Below are positions 27,284 to 35,778 of a stretch of 64,000 nucleotides of DNA, piece after piece. The translations under genes were made by a program, and so were the position numbers. The stretch is from an uncultured Roseicyclus sp. (GTDB lineage Bacteria; Pseudomonadota; Alphaproteobacteria; Rhodobacterales; Rhodobacteraceae). Location of the stretch: the NCBI GenBank assembly GCA_947491935.1, contig CANLLF010000002.1, positions 682,001 to 746,000 on the forward strand, read 5' to 3'. The stretch's first letter is position 1; every line of letters starts with the position of its first letter. The notes below the pieces were generated by a model. It made no database searches. It was given only the letters and a program-made list of their open reading frames with translations, and was not told the DNA's origin.

Positions 27284-28618
27284 ATGACCGATCCGATCTC
27301 CTCTGACGATGCGCCGCCCCGCGCGGTGCCGACCGGCCGCCTCGCGCGGTTCACGCGGCTGGGCGGCTTGGCGACGGGTCTGGCCGGGCGAGCGGCAGCA
27401 GGCCGGGCCCGGGCGGCGATCCTCGGGGAACCCGCGGATATGGCGGCAATCCTGCTGACGCCTGGCAATATCACCCGCATCGCCAACCGTTTGGCGGAAA
27501 TGCGTGGGGCGGCAATGAAGCTTGGTCAGCTTCTGTCGATGGAAACCGGCGACGTGCTGCCCCCCGAACTGGCGCAGATCCTCGGGCGCCTGCGCGCTGA
27601 CGCGGATGCGATGCCGCCGCAACAACTCAAGACTGTCTTGGCGGCGTCCTACGGCCCGGAGTTCCGCAAGCAGTTCAAAAGCTTCGATACGCGCCCGATG
27701 GCTGCGGCCTCAATCGGACAGGTGCATCGTGCGCAATCCAAGGATGGCATGCGGCTGGCTTTGAAAGTGCAATATCCCGGTGTGCGGGCTTCCATCGACA
27801 GTGATCTCGACAACGCAGCGGGATTGATCAGATGGTCGGGTCTCTGGCCCGCCGAGTTGGATATTGCTCCGCTAATGGCGGAGGCGCGCCGGCAACTTCA
27901 TGAGGAGGCCGATTACGGGCGCGAGGGCCGATACCTCGCCCGGTTCCGCGCGCTTCTGGCCGGTGATCCCCGGTTTGTCGTGCCTATCCACCGCGAAGAC
28001 CTATCCACGCAGGATGTGCTGGCGATGTCGTTCGAACCCTCCGCCCCGATCGAGGCTTTGGCGGAGGCGGATGCGGCCATTCGCGACCGTGCCGTCAGCG
28101 CGCTGATCGAACTGTGCCTGCGCGAACTATTCGAGTTTCGCGTGATGCAGACGGATCCGAATTTCGCCAATTACCGATGGCGCGCGGAAACGGAGCAGAT
28201 CGTCCTGCTGGATTTCGGCGCGTCGCGAGAGATCCCCGGCGATCTTGCCGATCAGCACCTCAACCTGATGCGCGCTGGTCTGGCTGGAGATCATGGCGCC
28301 ATTTACGCTGCGCTGGAGGAAATCGGGTTTATCAAACCCGGCCTGTCACCGGCGCACCGCCAAGCCATTCTGGATATGGCCGATATGGGCCTTGCGGCCT
28401 TGCGCGGGCCCGATGCGTTCGACTTTGCGACCAACCGCCTTGCCGAAGACCTCCGCGCGCGCGGTCAGGTGATCGGGCAGGAGCGCGATCTGTGGCACAT
28501 CCCGCCCGCCGATACCCTGTTTCTGCAACGCAAGATCGGCGGGCTTTACCTGCTGGCGGCGCGCCTCGGGGCGACGGTCGATATCCCCGCGCTCGCCCGG
28601 CGCTTTGCCAACGGCTAG
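27284..28618 (+). CDS. ABC1/UbiB-family atypical kinase
   Basis: A 444-residue protein of the ADCK/AarF family. The KxGQ motif appears in AAMKLGQLLSMETG (about residues 75-88), the Ala-rich loop in MAAASIGQVHRA, and the LDFGASREIPG segment carries the metal-binding Asp. Relatives support ubiquinone or lipid metabolism. No ubi gene is adjacent. It lacks C-terminal membrane helices. Confidence 0.9.
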   Translation: MTDPISSDDAPPRAVPTGRLARFTRLGGLATGLAGRAAAGRARAAILGEPADMAAILLTPGNITRIANRLAEMRGAAMKLGQLLSMETGDVLPPELAQILGRLRADADAMPPQQLKTVLAASYGPEFRKQFKSFDTRPMAAASIGQVHRAQSKDGMRLALKVQYPGVRASIDSDLDNAAGLIRWSGLWPAELDIAPLMAEARRQLHEEADYGREGRYLARFRALLAGDPRFVVPIHREDLSTQDVLAMSFEPSAPIEALAEADAAIRDRAVSALIELCLRELFEFRVMQTDPNFANYRWRAETEQIVLLDFGASREIPGDLADQHLNLMRAGLAGDHGAIYAALEEIGFIKPGLSPAHRQAILDMADMGLAALRGPDAFDFATNRLAEDLRARGQVIGQERDLWHIPPADTLFLQRKIGGLYLLAARLGATVDIPALARRFANG

Positions 28619-28682
28619 ATCGGGGCGAGACATTTGGCGTGGCCCGTGGCAGCGTCGGGGAAATTGTTGCCCGAGGGACCAG

Positions 28683-29609
28683 ATGCCGACAGATCACAAG
28701 ACCACCCATGACGCGCTGGAAGATCCGCGCAACGCCGATATCCAGATTTACGTGAACGGAACGCTTTATCACCGGGATGAAGCCAAGGTGTCCGTCTATG
28801 ACAGCGGCTTCATGCTGGGGGACGGCATGTGGGAGGGGATGCGCCTTTACGATGGTGTCTGGGCCTTTTTTGACGAGCACATGGATCGGTTTTTCGACAG
28901 CTGCAAGGCGGTGAGCCTGGATGTCGGGATGGACCGGGCGGGCATCGCCGAGGCGCTGGAGATGACCCGGCAGGCCAACGGGATGGTGACGGATGTCCAT
29001 TGCCGCCTGATGCTGACGCGGGGCGTGAAGGTACGCCCGTTCCAGCACCCGGCCTTAAGCCGGTCGGGTCCCACGCTGGTGATTATCATGGAGCATTCCA
29101 AGCCGGTGGACCGGCTGCAATCGGCAGGCATACGGCTGGCTACGGTGCCACAAGTGCGCGGCTTGCCGATGAGCCAGGATGCGAAATACAACAGCCATTC
29201 CAAGCTGAATTGCGTGATTGCGTGCCTGCAGGCGGAACAGGCGGGCGCCGACGAAGGGCTGATGCTCGACCCCCATGGTTTCGTCAACACGACCAATGCG
29301 TGCAACTTCTTCGTTGTCCGGAAAGGTGCGGTTTGGACCTCGACCGGGGATTACTGCATGAACGGCGTCACACGGCAGAAAGTGATCGATCTGTGCCGCT
29401 CGGATGGCATTCCGATCTTCGAGAAGAACTATTCGCTTTATGAAGCGTATAGCGCGGATGAGGCGTTCTTGACCGGGACCTTCGGGGCGCAAACCCCGGT
29501 GGCTGAGATTGACGGAAAACGCATCGGACGGGGCGATCGCCCGGTGACCGCTCGGATCCGCGAACTCTACAAGAACATGATCCGCGATCACGTGGCAGAC
29601 CGAGGCTGA
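28683..29609 (+). CDS. Class IV PLP aminotransferase (branched-chain or D-amino-acid type)
   Basis: A 308-residue fold-type IV transaminase. It begins ADIQIYVNGTLYHRD, has the YDSGFMLGDGMWEGMR segment and the probable PLP lysine in SHSKLNC. The TTNACNFFVV and LTGTFGAQTPV motifs are family-typical. BCAT, D-alanine transaminase and ADC lyase all share these, so the substrate is open. The ATG at 28683 has the best family fit. Confidence 0.88.
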   Translation: MPTDHKTTHDALEDPRNADIQIYVNGTLYHRDEAKVSVYDSGFMLGDGMWEGMRLYDGVWAFFDEHMDRFFDSCKAVSLDVGMDRAGIAEALEMTRQANGMVTDVHCRLMLTRGVKVRPFQHPALSRSGPTLVIIMEHSKPVDRLQSAGIRLATVPQVRGLPMSQDAKYNSHSKLNCVIACLQAEQAGADEGLMLDPHGFVNTTNACNFFVVRKGAVWTSTGDYCMNGVTRQKVIDLCRSDGIPIFEKNYSLYEAYSADEAFLTGTFGAQTPVAEIDGKRIGRGDRPVTARIRELYKNMIRDHVADRG

Positions 29610-29616
29610 CCTGTTG

Positions 29617-30345
29617 TCAATCCGCCGGCTCATCGGGTTCGGCCCCGAGGGTCAGCGTCACCCGATCTGCGGCGAACCACGAGCGTCCGTACTCGACGGG
29701 TGTCCCCGCGCCATCCACGTTGATGCCGATCGTCCGTAAGATCGGACTGCCGGGCTTCACGCCCAGGAGGCCAGCTTGCGTTCTGGACGCAACCTTTGCC
29801 GTGATCTCGGTTGAGGCCCTTGTATAGTCGGTCACGTCATGGGCGGCGAAGGCTGCGGTGACGGATTGTGTGTCGCGCAGCTGGTCCAGCAGATCCGGGA
29901 AGCGTCGTGCCGGAAAAACGGACTGAAAAAAGGCGAGAGACACGCCGTCGGACAAGCTGATCCCCTCGTAGATATGCACTTGCGCCGGTCGCTCAAGCTG
30001 CAACGCCGTGCTTTCGCGTTCGTTCGCGGCGCGGGTTTCGAGATGCAGGATGCGTTTCTCGGGAACGTGTCCGGCGGCCAGAAGGTTCTGGTGGAATCGA
30101 ACGCGACGCCCGATCGGGTAGGAAGTTGGAACGTGCATTACGAAGACGCCCGCGCCGCGCCGGGCATGCACTATCCCCCGCTCGGCCAGGACGGCGAGAG
30201 CCCGTCGGATCGTGTGGCGGTTCACTCCGAAGCGGTCGGACAGTTGGGCCTCGGTCGGCAGGCGATCACCGGGAGCATAATGGCCTTGGGCGATTTCGTC
30301 GGACAGAGTGTCCTGGATCGCGGTCCAGAGTGCAGCACGGCCCAT
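29617..30345 (-). CDS. GntR-family regulator with UTRA domain (PhnF/HutC type)
   Basis: A 242-residue regulator: a winged-helix DNA-binding domain at residues 5-70 (GDRLPTEAQLSDRFGVNRHT), then a UTRA ligand-binding domain to the end. The start at 30345 is preceded by GAAGGAGGGC on the coding strand, a good ribosome site. Placed next to phnN and phnM, it is probably the PhnF-type regulator of this group. It is divergent from the gene at 30441. Confidence 0.87.
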   Translation of the reverse strand: MGRAALWTAIQDTLSDEIAQGHYAPGDRLPTEAQLSDRFGVNRHTIRRALAVLAERGIVHARRGAGVFVMHVPTSYPIGRRVRFHQNLLAAGHVPEKRILHLETRAANERESTALQLERPAQVHIYEGISLSDGVSLAFFQSVFPARRFPDLLDQLRDTQSVTAAFAAHDVTDYTRASTEITAKVASRTQAGLLGVKPGSPILRTIGINVDGAGTPVEYGRSWFAADRVTLTLGAEPDEPAD

Positions 30346-30400
30346 GAGATGCCCTCCTTCGCCGAATAGGGCTTGCGCCGACCGACCGGGAAACGTTACG

Positions 30401-30422
30401 TATTTGTATAGTTGTATAAATA
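30401..30422. promoter_or_regulatory. Candidate operator for the GntR/UTRA regulator
   Basis: TTGTATA occurs twice (30404-30410 and 30412-30418), framed by TATTT and AAATA in inverted orientation. HutC/PhnF-type regulators favour TTGTATA-like half sites. It lies in the 95-bp divergent gap between the regulator and the gene at 30441. Confidence 0.55.
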
Positions 30423-30440
30423 AATGGACAACTTGGCAAG

Positions 30441-30827
30441 ATGTCGAAATCCAAATCACCTCGTTCACAGCGGACAGTGGAGAGCGCCGATCTGGAGGCG
30501 TCGCAGGGCTTTGTAGGGGAAAGCTTGAGTGGCGTCGTGTTTGGCCGCAACCCGGTTAATCCGGCAGCTTACGCGACCGACGACCACGGTAAGCTGATCC
30601 CTTGGCAGCTGCGCGGTTTCCATCGCCATGCCCATATCGGCCACAATCACACGGCGCAGAAAGTGCCGGATGAGACCGTGTTTCACGCGCTGCTCGAGTG
30701 GGTCGTCGCCCGTCCCGGCGATGTGGCGCAATTCAATCCGGAGCCGTTGGGCCAGGGGCCGAAGGTGCATGTCATGATGCGCAAATCCGGTGGCACGCAT
30801 TTGGAGTTTATTCATGATCCGCGCTGA
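30441..30827 (+). CDS. Uncharacterised protein of the phosphonate-type gene group
   Basis: A 128-residue protein I do not recognise. It is His-rich in the middle (GFHRHAHIGHNH) and ends with HVMMRKSGGTHLEFIHD. Codon use is typical of the genome, with high third-position GC, unlike the antisense frame. No signal peptide or membrane helix. The start is uncertain because no ribosome site precedes the ATG. It precedes phnN by 24 bases and follows the operator-like site, so it is probably part of the same transcript. Confidence 0.65.
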   Translation: MSKSKSPRSQRTVESADLEASQGFVGESLSGVVFGRNPVNPAAYATDDHGKLIPWQLRGFHRHAHIGHNHTAQKVPDETVFHALLEWVVARPGDVAQFNPEPLGQGPKVHVMMRKSGGTHLEFIHDPR

Positions 30828-30851
30828 ATGCATCTCAGCACGAGTGACCAC

Positions 30852-31397
30852 ATGAAACCGGGGCGGTTCATCGCCGTGGTCGGCCCATCAGGTGCCGGCA
30901 AGGACAGCGTGATGGACGGGGTGTGTGCGGCGCGGCCTGATCTGCATCGCGTGCAACGGGTCATCACCCGCGCCGCCGGATCAGGTGGTGAGCTGTTCGA
31001 CGCCGTCTCGGAACAGGTCTTTGCCACCCGCGCCGCGCAGGGCGCGTTTGCCCTGCATTGGACGGCCCATGGGTTGTCATACGGGATACCGACCGTGGTC
31101 CATCATGTCTTGCAGGGCGGGCGGGACGCTTTGGCCAATCTGTCGCGGGCTATGTTGAGTGCGGCAGCGGAGGAATTCAACGATCTGATCGTACTGCACG
31201 TAACGGCAAAACCTGAGACGCGCGCGCGCCGCCTGTCCCGCCGGGGCCGTGCGACCGGCCACGATGTCAACCGCCGTCTGGCCCGGCCTGACCCCGAAAT
31301 GCCGGGGAGTCTGACCACGTTGACCATCGATAATTCCGGCGCTCTAGAGGACAGCGTCGAAGCCGCCCTCGCGGCGCTTTATCCGGACAGGGCGTAG
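30852..31397 (+). CDS. phnN: Ribose 1,5-bisphosphate phosphokinase (PhnN)
   Basis: A 181-residue guanylate-kinase-fold protein with the Walker A loop VVGPSGAGKDS (residues about 9-19). PhnN makes PRPP from ribose 1,5-bisphosphate at the end of the C-P lyase pathway. The ATG at 30852 (MKPGRF) fits better than one eight codons earlier. The C-terminus overlaps the convergent DUF1045 gene by 19 bases. Confidence 0.88.
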   Translation: MKPGRFIAVVGPSGAGKDSVMDGVCAARPDLHRVQRVITRAAGSGGELFDAVSEQVFATRAAQGAFALHWTAHGLSYGIPTVVHHVLQGGRDALANLSRAMLSAAAEEFNDLIVLHVTAKPETRARRLSRRGRATGHDVNRRLARPDPEMPGSLTTLTIDNSGALEDSVEAALAALYPDRA

Positions 31398-32059
31398 CGA
31401 TGCACGACGTGAAACGCCCCATCCACGGCTTCGCCCATCAACGCAAGACTATCGATCACGAAGGGTTCGGGCAGGATCGGCGCGAAATGCACGGCCAATG
31501 CGGCGCGCACGGCTTCGACGTTATCGGTGCGGCCCGTCAACGTCATATGAAAGCGGAATTCCTCCATCACATAGGGGTAGCCCCAAGTTTGCAACATCTT
31601 GTCTTGCCGATTGGTCAGGCCAGCCTTGCGGCGGCGGGCCAGTTCCGCGTCCGAGGGGGGGGCGCGGAACGCGTCGAGGGCGGCGACCGCGGCTCCCGCC
31701 AGATCCGCCAATGCGTCCGACCACTCGGATGGCTTCAGGGCCACGAAGCCATCCATCCGACAGACCTTCAGCGCAGGGACAACGACCGGCGCGCGGCCAG
31801 CGCAGAAGGCGCGCGCGGCTCTATCGAGCGCCGGGACCGTCGTGCCCGGGGCGAGGTAAAACGGCGGTTTGATCGTGCCGTGGAAGCCGTATTTTCCAGG
31901 TGTGGCGGTCAGGGCGTCGGGCGGCTCGGGCAGGTTGGCCACAACGGGATGGGCAACGGCGACGCCGGCCATGCTGTCCCATCCAAGCCAGGACGAGCCC
32001 GCATCGAAGAACGGGCCTTCGGGCACCACGTAGAGGCCGTATCGCTTGAATTCATCCAT
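31379..32059 (-). CDS. DUF1045 family protein (phosphonate-associated 2H phosphoesterase-like)
   Basis: A 226-residue protein starting MDEFKRYGLYVV. Two histidine segments, KYGFHGTIKPPF and EEFRFHMTLTGR, are each H-x-T/H-x-T-like and form the 2H phosphoesterase pattern. DUF1045 genes are regularly found with C-P lyase genes and have been proposed to process phosphoribosyl cyclic intermediates. Here it lies between phnN and phnM. Its start is within 14 bases of the divergent phnM start. Confidence 0.87.
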   Translation of the reverse strand: MDEFKRYGLYVVPEGPFFDAGSSWLGWDSMAGVAVAHPVVANLPEPPDALTATPGKYGFHGTIKPPFYLAPGTTVPALDRAARAFCAGRAPVVVPALKVCRMDGFVALKPSEWSDALADLAGAAVAALDAFRAPPSDAELARRRKAGLTNRQDKMLQTWGYPYVMEEFRFHMTLTGRTDNVEAVRAALAVHFAPILPEPFVIDSLALMGEAVDGAFHVVHRYALSG

Positions 32060-32072
32060 GTCCGAGGTCCCG

Positions 32073-33239
32073 ATGCCTGAAGATGCCGCCGTGATGCCCC
32101 AGCCGATCACACTTGCCAATGCCCGACTGATCCTGCCCGAGGGCGAGATGCGGGGGCGGATCACGATGGCGGGCGACCGGATCGTTGAGATTGCCGAAGA
32201 TGCGTCTGTTCCCAAGGGCGCGGTGGATTGCTTTGGTGACATCGTGGCGCCGGGCCTGGTGGAGCTGCACACCGACAATCTGGAGCGGCATATCCGCCCG
32301 CGCCCGGCGGTTCACTGGCCCCATGCCGCCGCGCTGATCGCCCATGACGCCGAGCTTGCCTCTTGCGGGATCACGACCGTTTTCGACGCGATCCGAGTCG
32401 GCTCGATCGAAGGGAAGGGAAGCGTCGGGTGGATGCGCTATGCCCGTGATCTCGCCGATGAGGTCCGGGCGATCCGGGCGCGCGGTGCCCTGAAGATCAG
32501 CCACCACCTGCATCTGCGAGCCGAGATCTGCTCACATTCCTTGATCGATGAACTGGCGCAGTTTGGGGAAGAGGACCGCGTCGGGATCGTCTCGTTGATG
32601 GATCACACGCCCGGGCAGCGGCAATTTGCGGATATCGGACAATACGAGATCTATATGAAGGGCAAACATGGCCTGAGCCACCAGAGCTTCGAAGAACATG
32701 TGGCAACCCGGCAGGCCCTTGGAACGAAGGTTCGCGATGTCCATGAGGCCGCGGCGGTTGCTGCCGCGGCACGGTTCGGCGCGGCTCTGGCGAGCCATGA
32801 TGACACGACACCCGATCATGTGGCGCGTTCGGCTGGATATGGAATCGCACTTGCGGAGTTTCCAACGACCCGCGCGGCGGCCGAGGCGTGCAGATCCCAC
32901 GGCATCGCCGTCATGATGGGAGCGCCAAACCTGATCCGCGGCGCGTCCCATTCCGGGAATGTCGCGGCCGAAGATCTGGCGCAGGCGGGACTTCTGGATA
33001 TCCTGTCGTCGGACTATGTGCCCTCCGCGCCGCTGTACGCCGCGGTACATCTTGGGGAGATCTGGGGAGACATGGCACGGGCGATGGCGACGGTCACATC
33101 CACGCCCGCCCGCGCCGCGGGCCTGACAGATCGGGGTGTGTTGGCCCTTGGCAAGCGCGCCGACGTGATCCGCTTTAGGCCGATGAACACAGTTCCGGTT
33201 CTGCAAGCCGTGTGGTGCGCCGGGACGCGCGTGGCCTAG
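32073..33239 (+). CDS. phnM: Alpha-D-ribose 1-methylphosphonate 5-triphosphate diphosphatase (PhnM)
   Basis: A 388-residue amidohydrolase. It has the metal-site region LVELHTDNLERHIRPRP, the PhnM signature MDHTPGQRQF and an SSDYVPSAPL segment. PhnM removes pyrophosphate from the triphosphate intermediate of C-P lyase. I chose the ATG at 32073, which has GAGGT four bases upstream; in-frame ATGs at 32058 and 32094 are possible. No phnG-L core genes are in the window. Confidence 0.9.
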   Translation: MPEDAAVMPQPITLANARLILPEGEMRGRITMAGDRIVEIAEDASVPKGAVDCFGDIVAPGLVELHTDNLERHIRPRPAVHWPHAAALIAHDAELASCGITTVFDAIRVGSIEGKGSVGWMRYARDLADEVRAIRARGALKISHHLHLRAEICSHSLIDELAQFGEEDRVGIVSLMDHTPGQRQFADIGQYEIYMKGKHGLSHQSFEEHVATRQALGTKVRDVHEAAAVAAAARFGAALASHDDTTPDHVARSAGYGIALAEFPTTRAAAEACRSHGIAVMMGAPNLIRGASHSGNVAAEDLAQAGLLDILSSDYVPSAPLYAAVHLGEIWGDMARAMATVTSTPARAAGLTDRGVLALGKRADVIRFRPMNTVPVLQAVWCAGTRVA

Positions 33240-33951
33240 GCGCGAATGTGAATGTTGGTGGCCTCCCTCCTCCGCTGCAAACGCGAAGGTTTTCTTGCCG
33301 CACAACCAATGATCGCATCCCGTCCGATACGCTGATCCTGTTTGTCTCGCGGCAAACGATGGCCTCCCGCCTCACCGTTGGCCGCGTAAGAGCCAATGGC
33401 CCATCGGCCAGCATCTTGAGCACGCGTTGGGGCCGCTTCACACCCGCGCCGGGGCCGACCCCCACATTGGCAACACATACCGCGACAGTGCCGCGTTGCC
33501 GGGGTAGGTTTGGCGAGAGCGCAATCTATTGGTGTAAATCGGGGATAAATGGCAGCCCGTAGGGGAGGGTGGAAAGGATTATGAAACAGACAGTTAGGAG
33601 GCGGTGGGACAATTGAAGTTCCCGCAGTCTTCCGCAGCTTTCTGAAAGAAGTGTCCCACCTGCGAAACACCATTGGCAATAGGACGCCGCATCCAATTTG
33701 GCAATTTGCGTAGTAAGCGAGAGGCAACAATCGGTCCGAGATCATGAGCTCTCCGAGCCGACAACCAACCTTCAATTCGAATGCGTCGGAAACCGAAGTT
33801 CTGCTCTGGTCGAGTTGGTTTTCAGGCGCGGGCCACCGCATAGAAGACGTCCAAAAAGGCAAACTTATTGGACATAACGGAGGGCCGCAGGGTGGGGCGG
33901 TTTATACATCATATTGTGGACGAAAGCGCCGCCGCAGGATAGTCTTGTGGC
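33240..33951. other. Gene-poor stretch between phnM and the DUF1403 gene
   Basis: No convincing gene. Short open frames on both strands have mixed composition and no family signature. One plus-strand frame (33744-34034) contains LIGHNGGP, a motif seen in some small alphaproteobacterial proteins, and may be a relic. A 9-bp inverted repeat lies at 33603-33660. The stretch looks like the boundary of an acquired region. Confidence 0.6.
33603..33660. repeat. 9-bp inverted repeat in the gene-poor stretch
   Basis: GGTGGGACA (33603-33611) is matched by TGTCCCACC (33652-33660) with a 40-base spacer. No open frame spans it. It may be the ends of a tiny relic element or a long stem. Confidence 0.5.
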
Positions 33952-34842
33952 ATGACATACGCCCACCAGAGCTTCACCGACGACCACGAGATAGTATCCC
34001 GGATGCCGTCCTGGGTCACCTCTACACGAACTGAAACCCTTGAAGATGTGGCGTTTTTGTCCGGTGCTACACTTGGCCACCTGCATCTGGTGCTGAGCCG
34101 GGACGACGTCCCCCAGACCTTGCTGAGGGCGCGGCTGGCATTGTGGGCTGCGGAGGCCTGTGTGGCGCACCAGGGACGTCCGGAAAGGGCCGCGGAGCTG
34201 CGCGATGCTGTGGCGTTCCTGCAGCCCGGCGACAGTCCCGGTCCGGCGGGCGAGGTCTACCAGTGCTGGCGGCGCGCAATAGAGCGACCAGTGTCTGTCA
34301 AAGCGCTGCATCGGGCCTTGCCAGAGGTCGAGGCGGAGCAGATCGCAACCTGGCTGGACGCGGGGCAAGGGGCGCCGGTCCGGCGTGCTGCGGCCGTGTT
34401 GCAGGCGGTTCTGGAGGATCGGCCGCGCGATCATGCTGCAGCGCTGATCCTGGCTGAGGCGGCTTTGTCGCAGGTGCTTGGCTGGACCCACCTAAACCCG
34501 CTTCTGGCGCTTGGCCTGAAACGCGCTGATCTGCGGAAGACGGCCGAGGCGCTGCAGCTGGCCTGTCATCGGGCAATTGTAACGGCAGCGATCGAGGCGA
34601 CGCGGGCGGCCGCCGATCTGACCCGTCGCGCGGCGCGCTTGATGGCCGTGGCCCCGAATTTGCGGGCGAAGGGCGCCGACGAGGCGGTGGCGCTGTTCCT
34701 GAGCCGGGATACGGTTGCGCCGGCGGCGCTAGCATCCCTCCGGTCTGATCGTGCGGCACGCCGGTTCTGCGACCGACTGGTTGAGCTCGGGGCGGTCCGC
34801 GAGTTGACTGGCCGCGACACGTTCCGGCTTTACGGGATCTAA
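33952..34842 (+). CDS. DUF1403 family protein
   Basis: A 296-residue protein matching my recall of DUF1403: EDVAFLSGATLGHLHLVL, GRPERAAELRDAV, PGPAGEVY and a C-terminal DRLVELGAVRELTGRDTFRLYG. It is mostly helical and Ala/Leu/Arg rich, without catalytic motif or membrane helix. Its function is not known. It ends 3 bases before the scpB-like gene, a pairing I recall from alphaproteobacterial plasmids and islands. The ATG at 34003 is an alternative start. Confidence 0.8.
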   Translation: MTYAHQSFTDDHEIVSRMPSWVTSTRTETLEDVAFLSGATLGHLHLVLSRDDVPQTLLRARLALWAAEACVAHQGRPERAAELRDAVAFLQPGDSPGPAGEVYQCWRRAIERPVSVKALHRALPEVEAEQIATWLDAGQGAPVRRAAAVLQAVLEDRPRDHAAALILAEAALSQVLGWTHLNPLLALGLKRADLRKTAEALQLACHRAIVTAAIEATRAAADLTRRAARLMAVAPNLRAKGADEAVALFLSRDTVAPAALASLRSDRAARRFCDRLVELGAVRELTGRDTFRLYGI

Positions 34843-34845
34843 GCA

Positions 34846-35439
34846 ATGGCCAAGGATCACGCAGATCAGGTGCTGGACCGGGAGCTGAAGGAGCTGCCAG
34901 CCGATCTGCGCTGGCGCGAATGGATGCGCCGGATTGAGGCGGTTCTCTTTGCCTCAGCGTCACTCGTGTCGCGCGAGGACCTTGCGCGCGTGGTGGGGCA
35001 GGGGGTCTCGGTTGACCTCCTGGTCGACGATCTTATGGCGGATCTCGAAGGACGATCCTTCGAAGTGGCAAGGGTGGCCGGCGGTTGGACGCTGCGGACT
35101 CGGCCGGCCTATGCGGCGGCGATCCGGACCGCGGCGGATCTTGGCGACCAGGATGTCGATCTGCGCGAATACGATGTCGCCGTTCTCGCCGCCATCGCCT
35201 ACCATCAGCCGATTACGCGGGATGGGCTCAAGGATATCTTCGGCAAGGAGATCAGCCGCGATCTCATCGGGCGCTTGCATGCCCGTGGCCTGATCGGGAC
35301 GGGGCCTCGGTCGCCACAGCGTGGGGCGCCGTATACTTACGTGACGACCCAGCAGTTTCTTGTCTCCTTCGATCTGGAGTCGCTGCAGGACCTGCCCGAC
35401 CGAGAGCAGTTGGAGGATGCGGGGTTTGGAGTTACATAG
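34846..35439 (+). CDS. ScpB-like protein (SMC-ScpAB kleisin-associated winged-helix family)
   Basis: A 197-residue protein with the ScpB layout: a first winged helix (RRIEAVLFASASLVSREDLA) and a second with the signature YDVAVLAAIAYHQPITRDGL and GLIGTGPRSPQRGAPYTYVTT. ScpB normally works with ScpA and SMC in chromosome condensation, but neither partner is nearby. Coupled to DUF1403, it looks like an accessory copy, not the housekeeping gene. Confidence 0.83.
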   Translation: MAKDHADQVLDRELKELPADLRWREWMRRIEAVLFASASLVSREDLARVVGQGVSVDLLVDDLMADLEGRSFEVARVAGGWTLRTRPAYAAAIRTAADLGDQDVDLREYDVAVLAAIAYHQPITRDGLKDIFGKEISRDLIGRLHARGLIGTGPRSPQRGAPYTYVTTQQFLVSFDLESLQDLPDREQLEDAGFGVT

Positions 35440-35751
35440 TTTTGTCTCAATCGGACAAATCGTGGCGAAGCTAACGGACAAATCGTGAAGTCTTTAGCGG
35501 CCACGATGAGCGACAGGTCGGACGGTTTTATTCGTGGATGGGTCGAGGCTCGCCAAGTATGCCTTCTACCATGGTTTCCGACCTTGGCTTTGCTCATCCT
35601 CGCGCCCTCACCTGCCCATCGCCGGAGCTCAGCCTCTCAATTTGGCGACAAGAATTATGGACCTGCGGTCCACAGGCACCAGAGAGCATCATTTCGTTGC
35701 GCCCTATGAGGCATAGAATTGACCTCTATAGCTCAAGAATGATCTACATGT
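35440..35751. other. Intergenic stretch before the Fic gene
   Basis: No convincing gene; overlapping short frames lack family features. The sequence becomes AT-richer toward the Fic gene. A TTGACC at about 35719 could be a -35 element for it. A CTCTATAGCTC sequence near 35724 resembles half of the downstream hairpin. Confidence 0.5.
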
Positions 35752-35778
35752 GAGTTATAGAAAGGAGTTCTATAACTC
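35752..35778 (+). promoter_or_regulatory. Perfect hairpin enclosing the Fic ribosome-binding site
   Basis: GAGTTATAGAA (35752-35762) and TTCTATAACTC (35768-35778) are perfect inverted repeats around the 5-base loop AGGAG, which is the Shine-Dalgarno sequence. The ATG begins at the next base. As DNA it is a palindromic operator candidate; as RNA it could hold the ribosome site in a loop. It probably controls the Fic gene, perhaps by its own winged helix. Confidence 0.75.

Noticed and set aside
33236-33862. 208-residue minus-strand frame in the gene-poor stretch
   Set aside because: Low-complexity Arg/Pro/Cys-rich composition and no recognisable family.
33744-34034. Frame with a LIGHNGGP motif
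   Set aside because: Motif is suggestive of a small alphaproteobacterial protein family but the surrounding residues do not fit and it overlaps the DUF1403 start; kept only as a possible relic.
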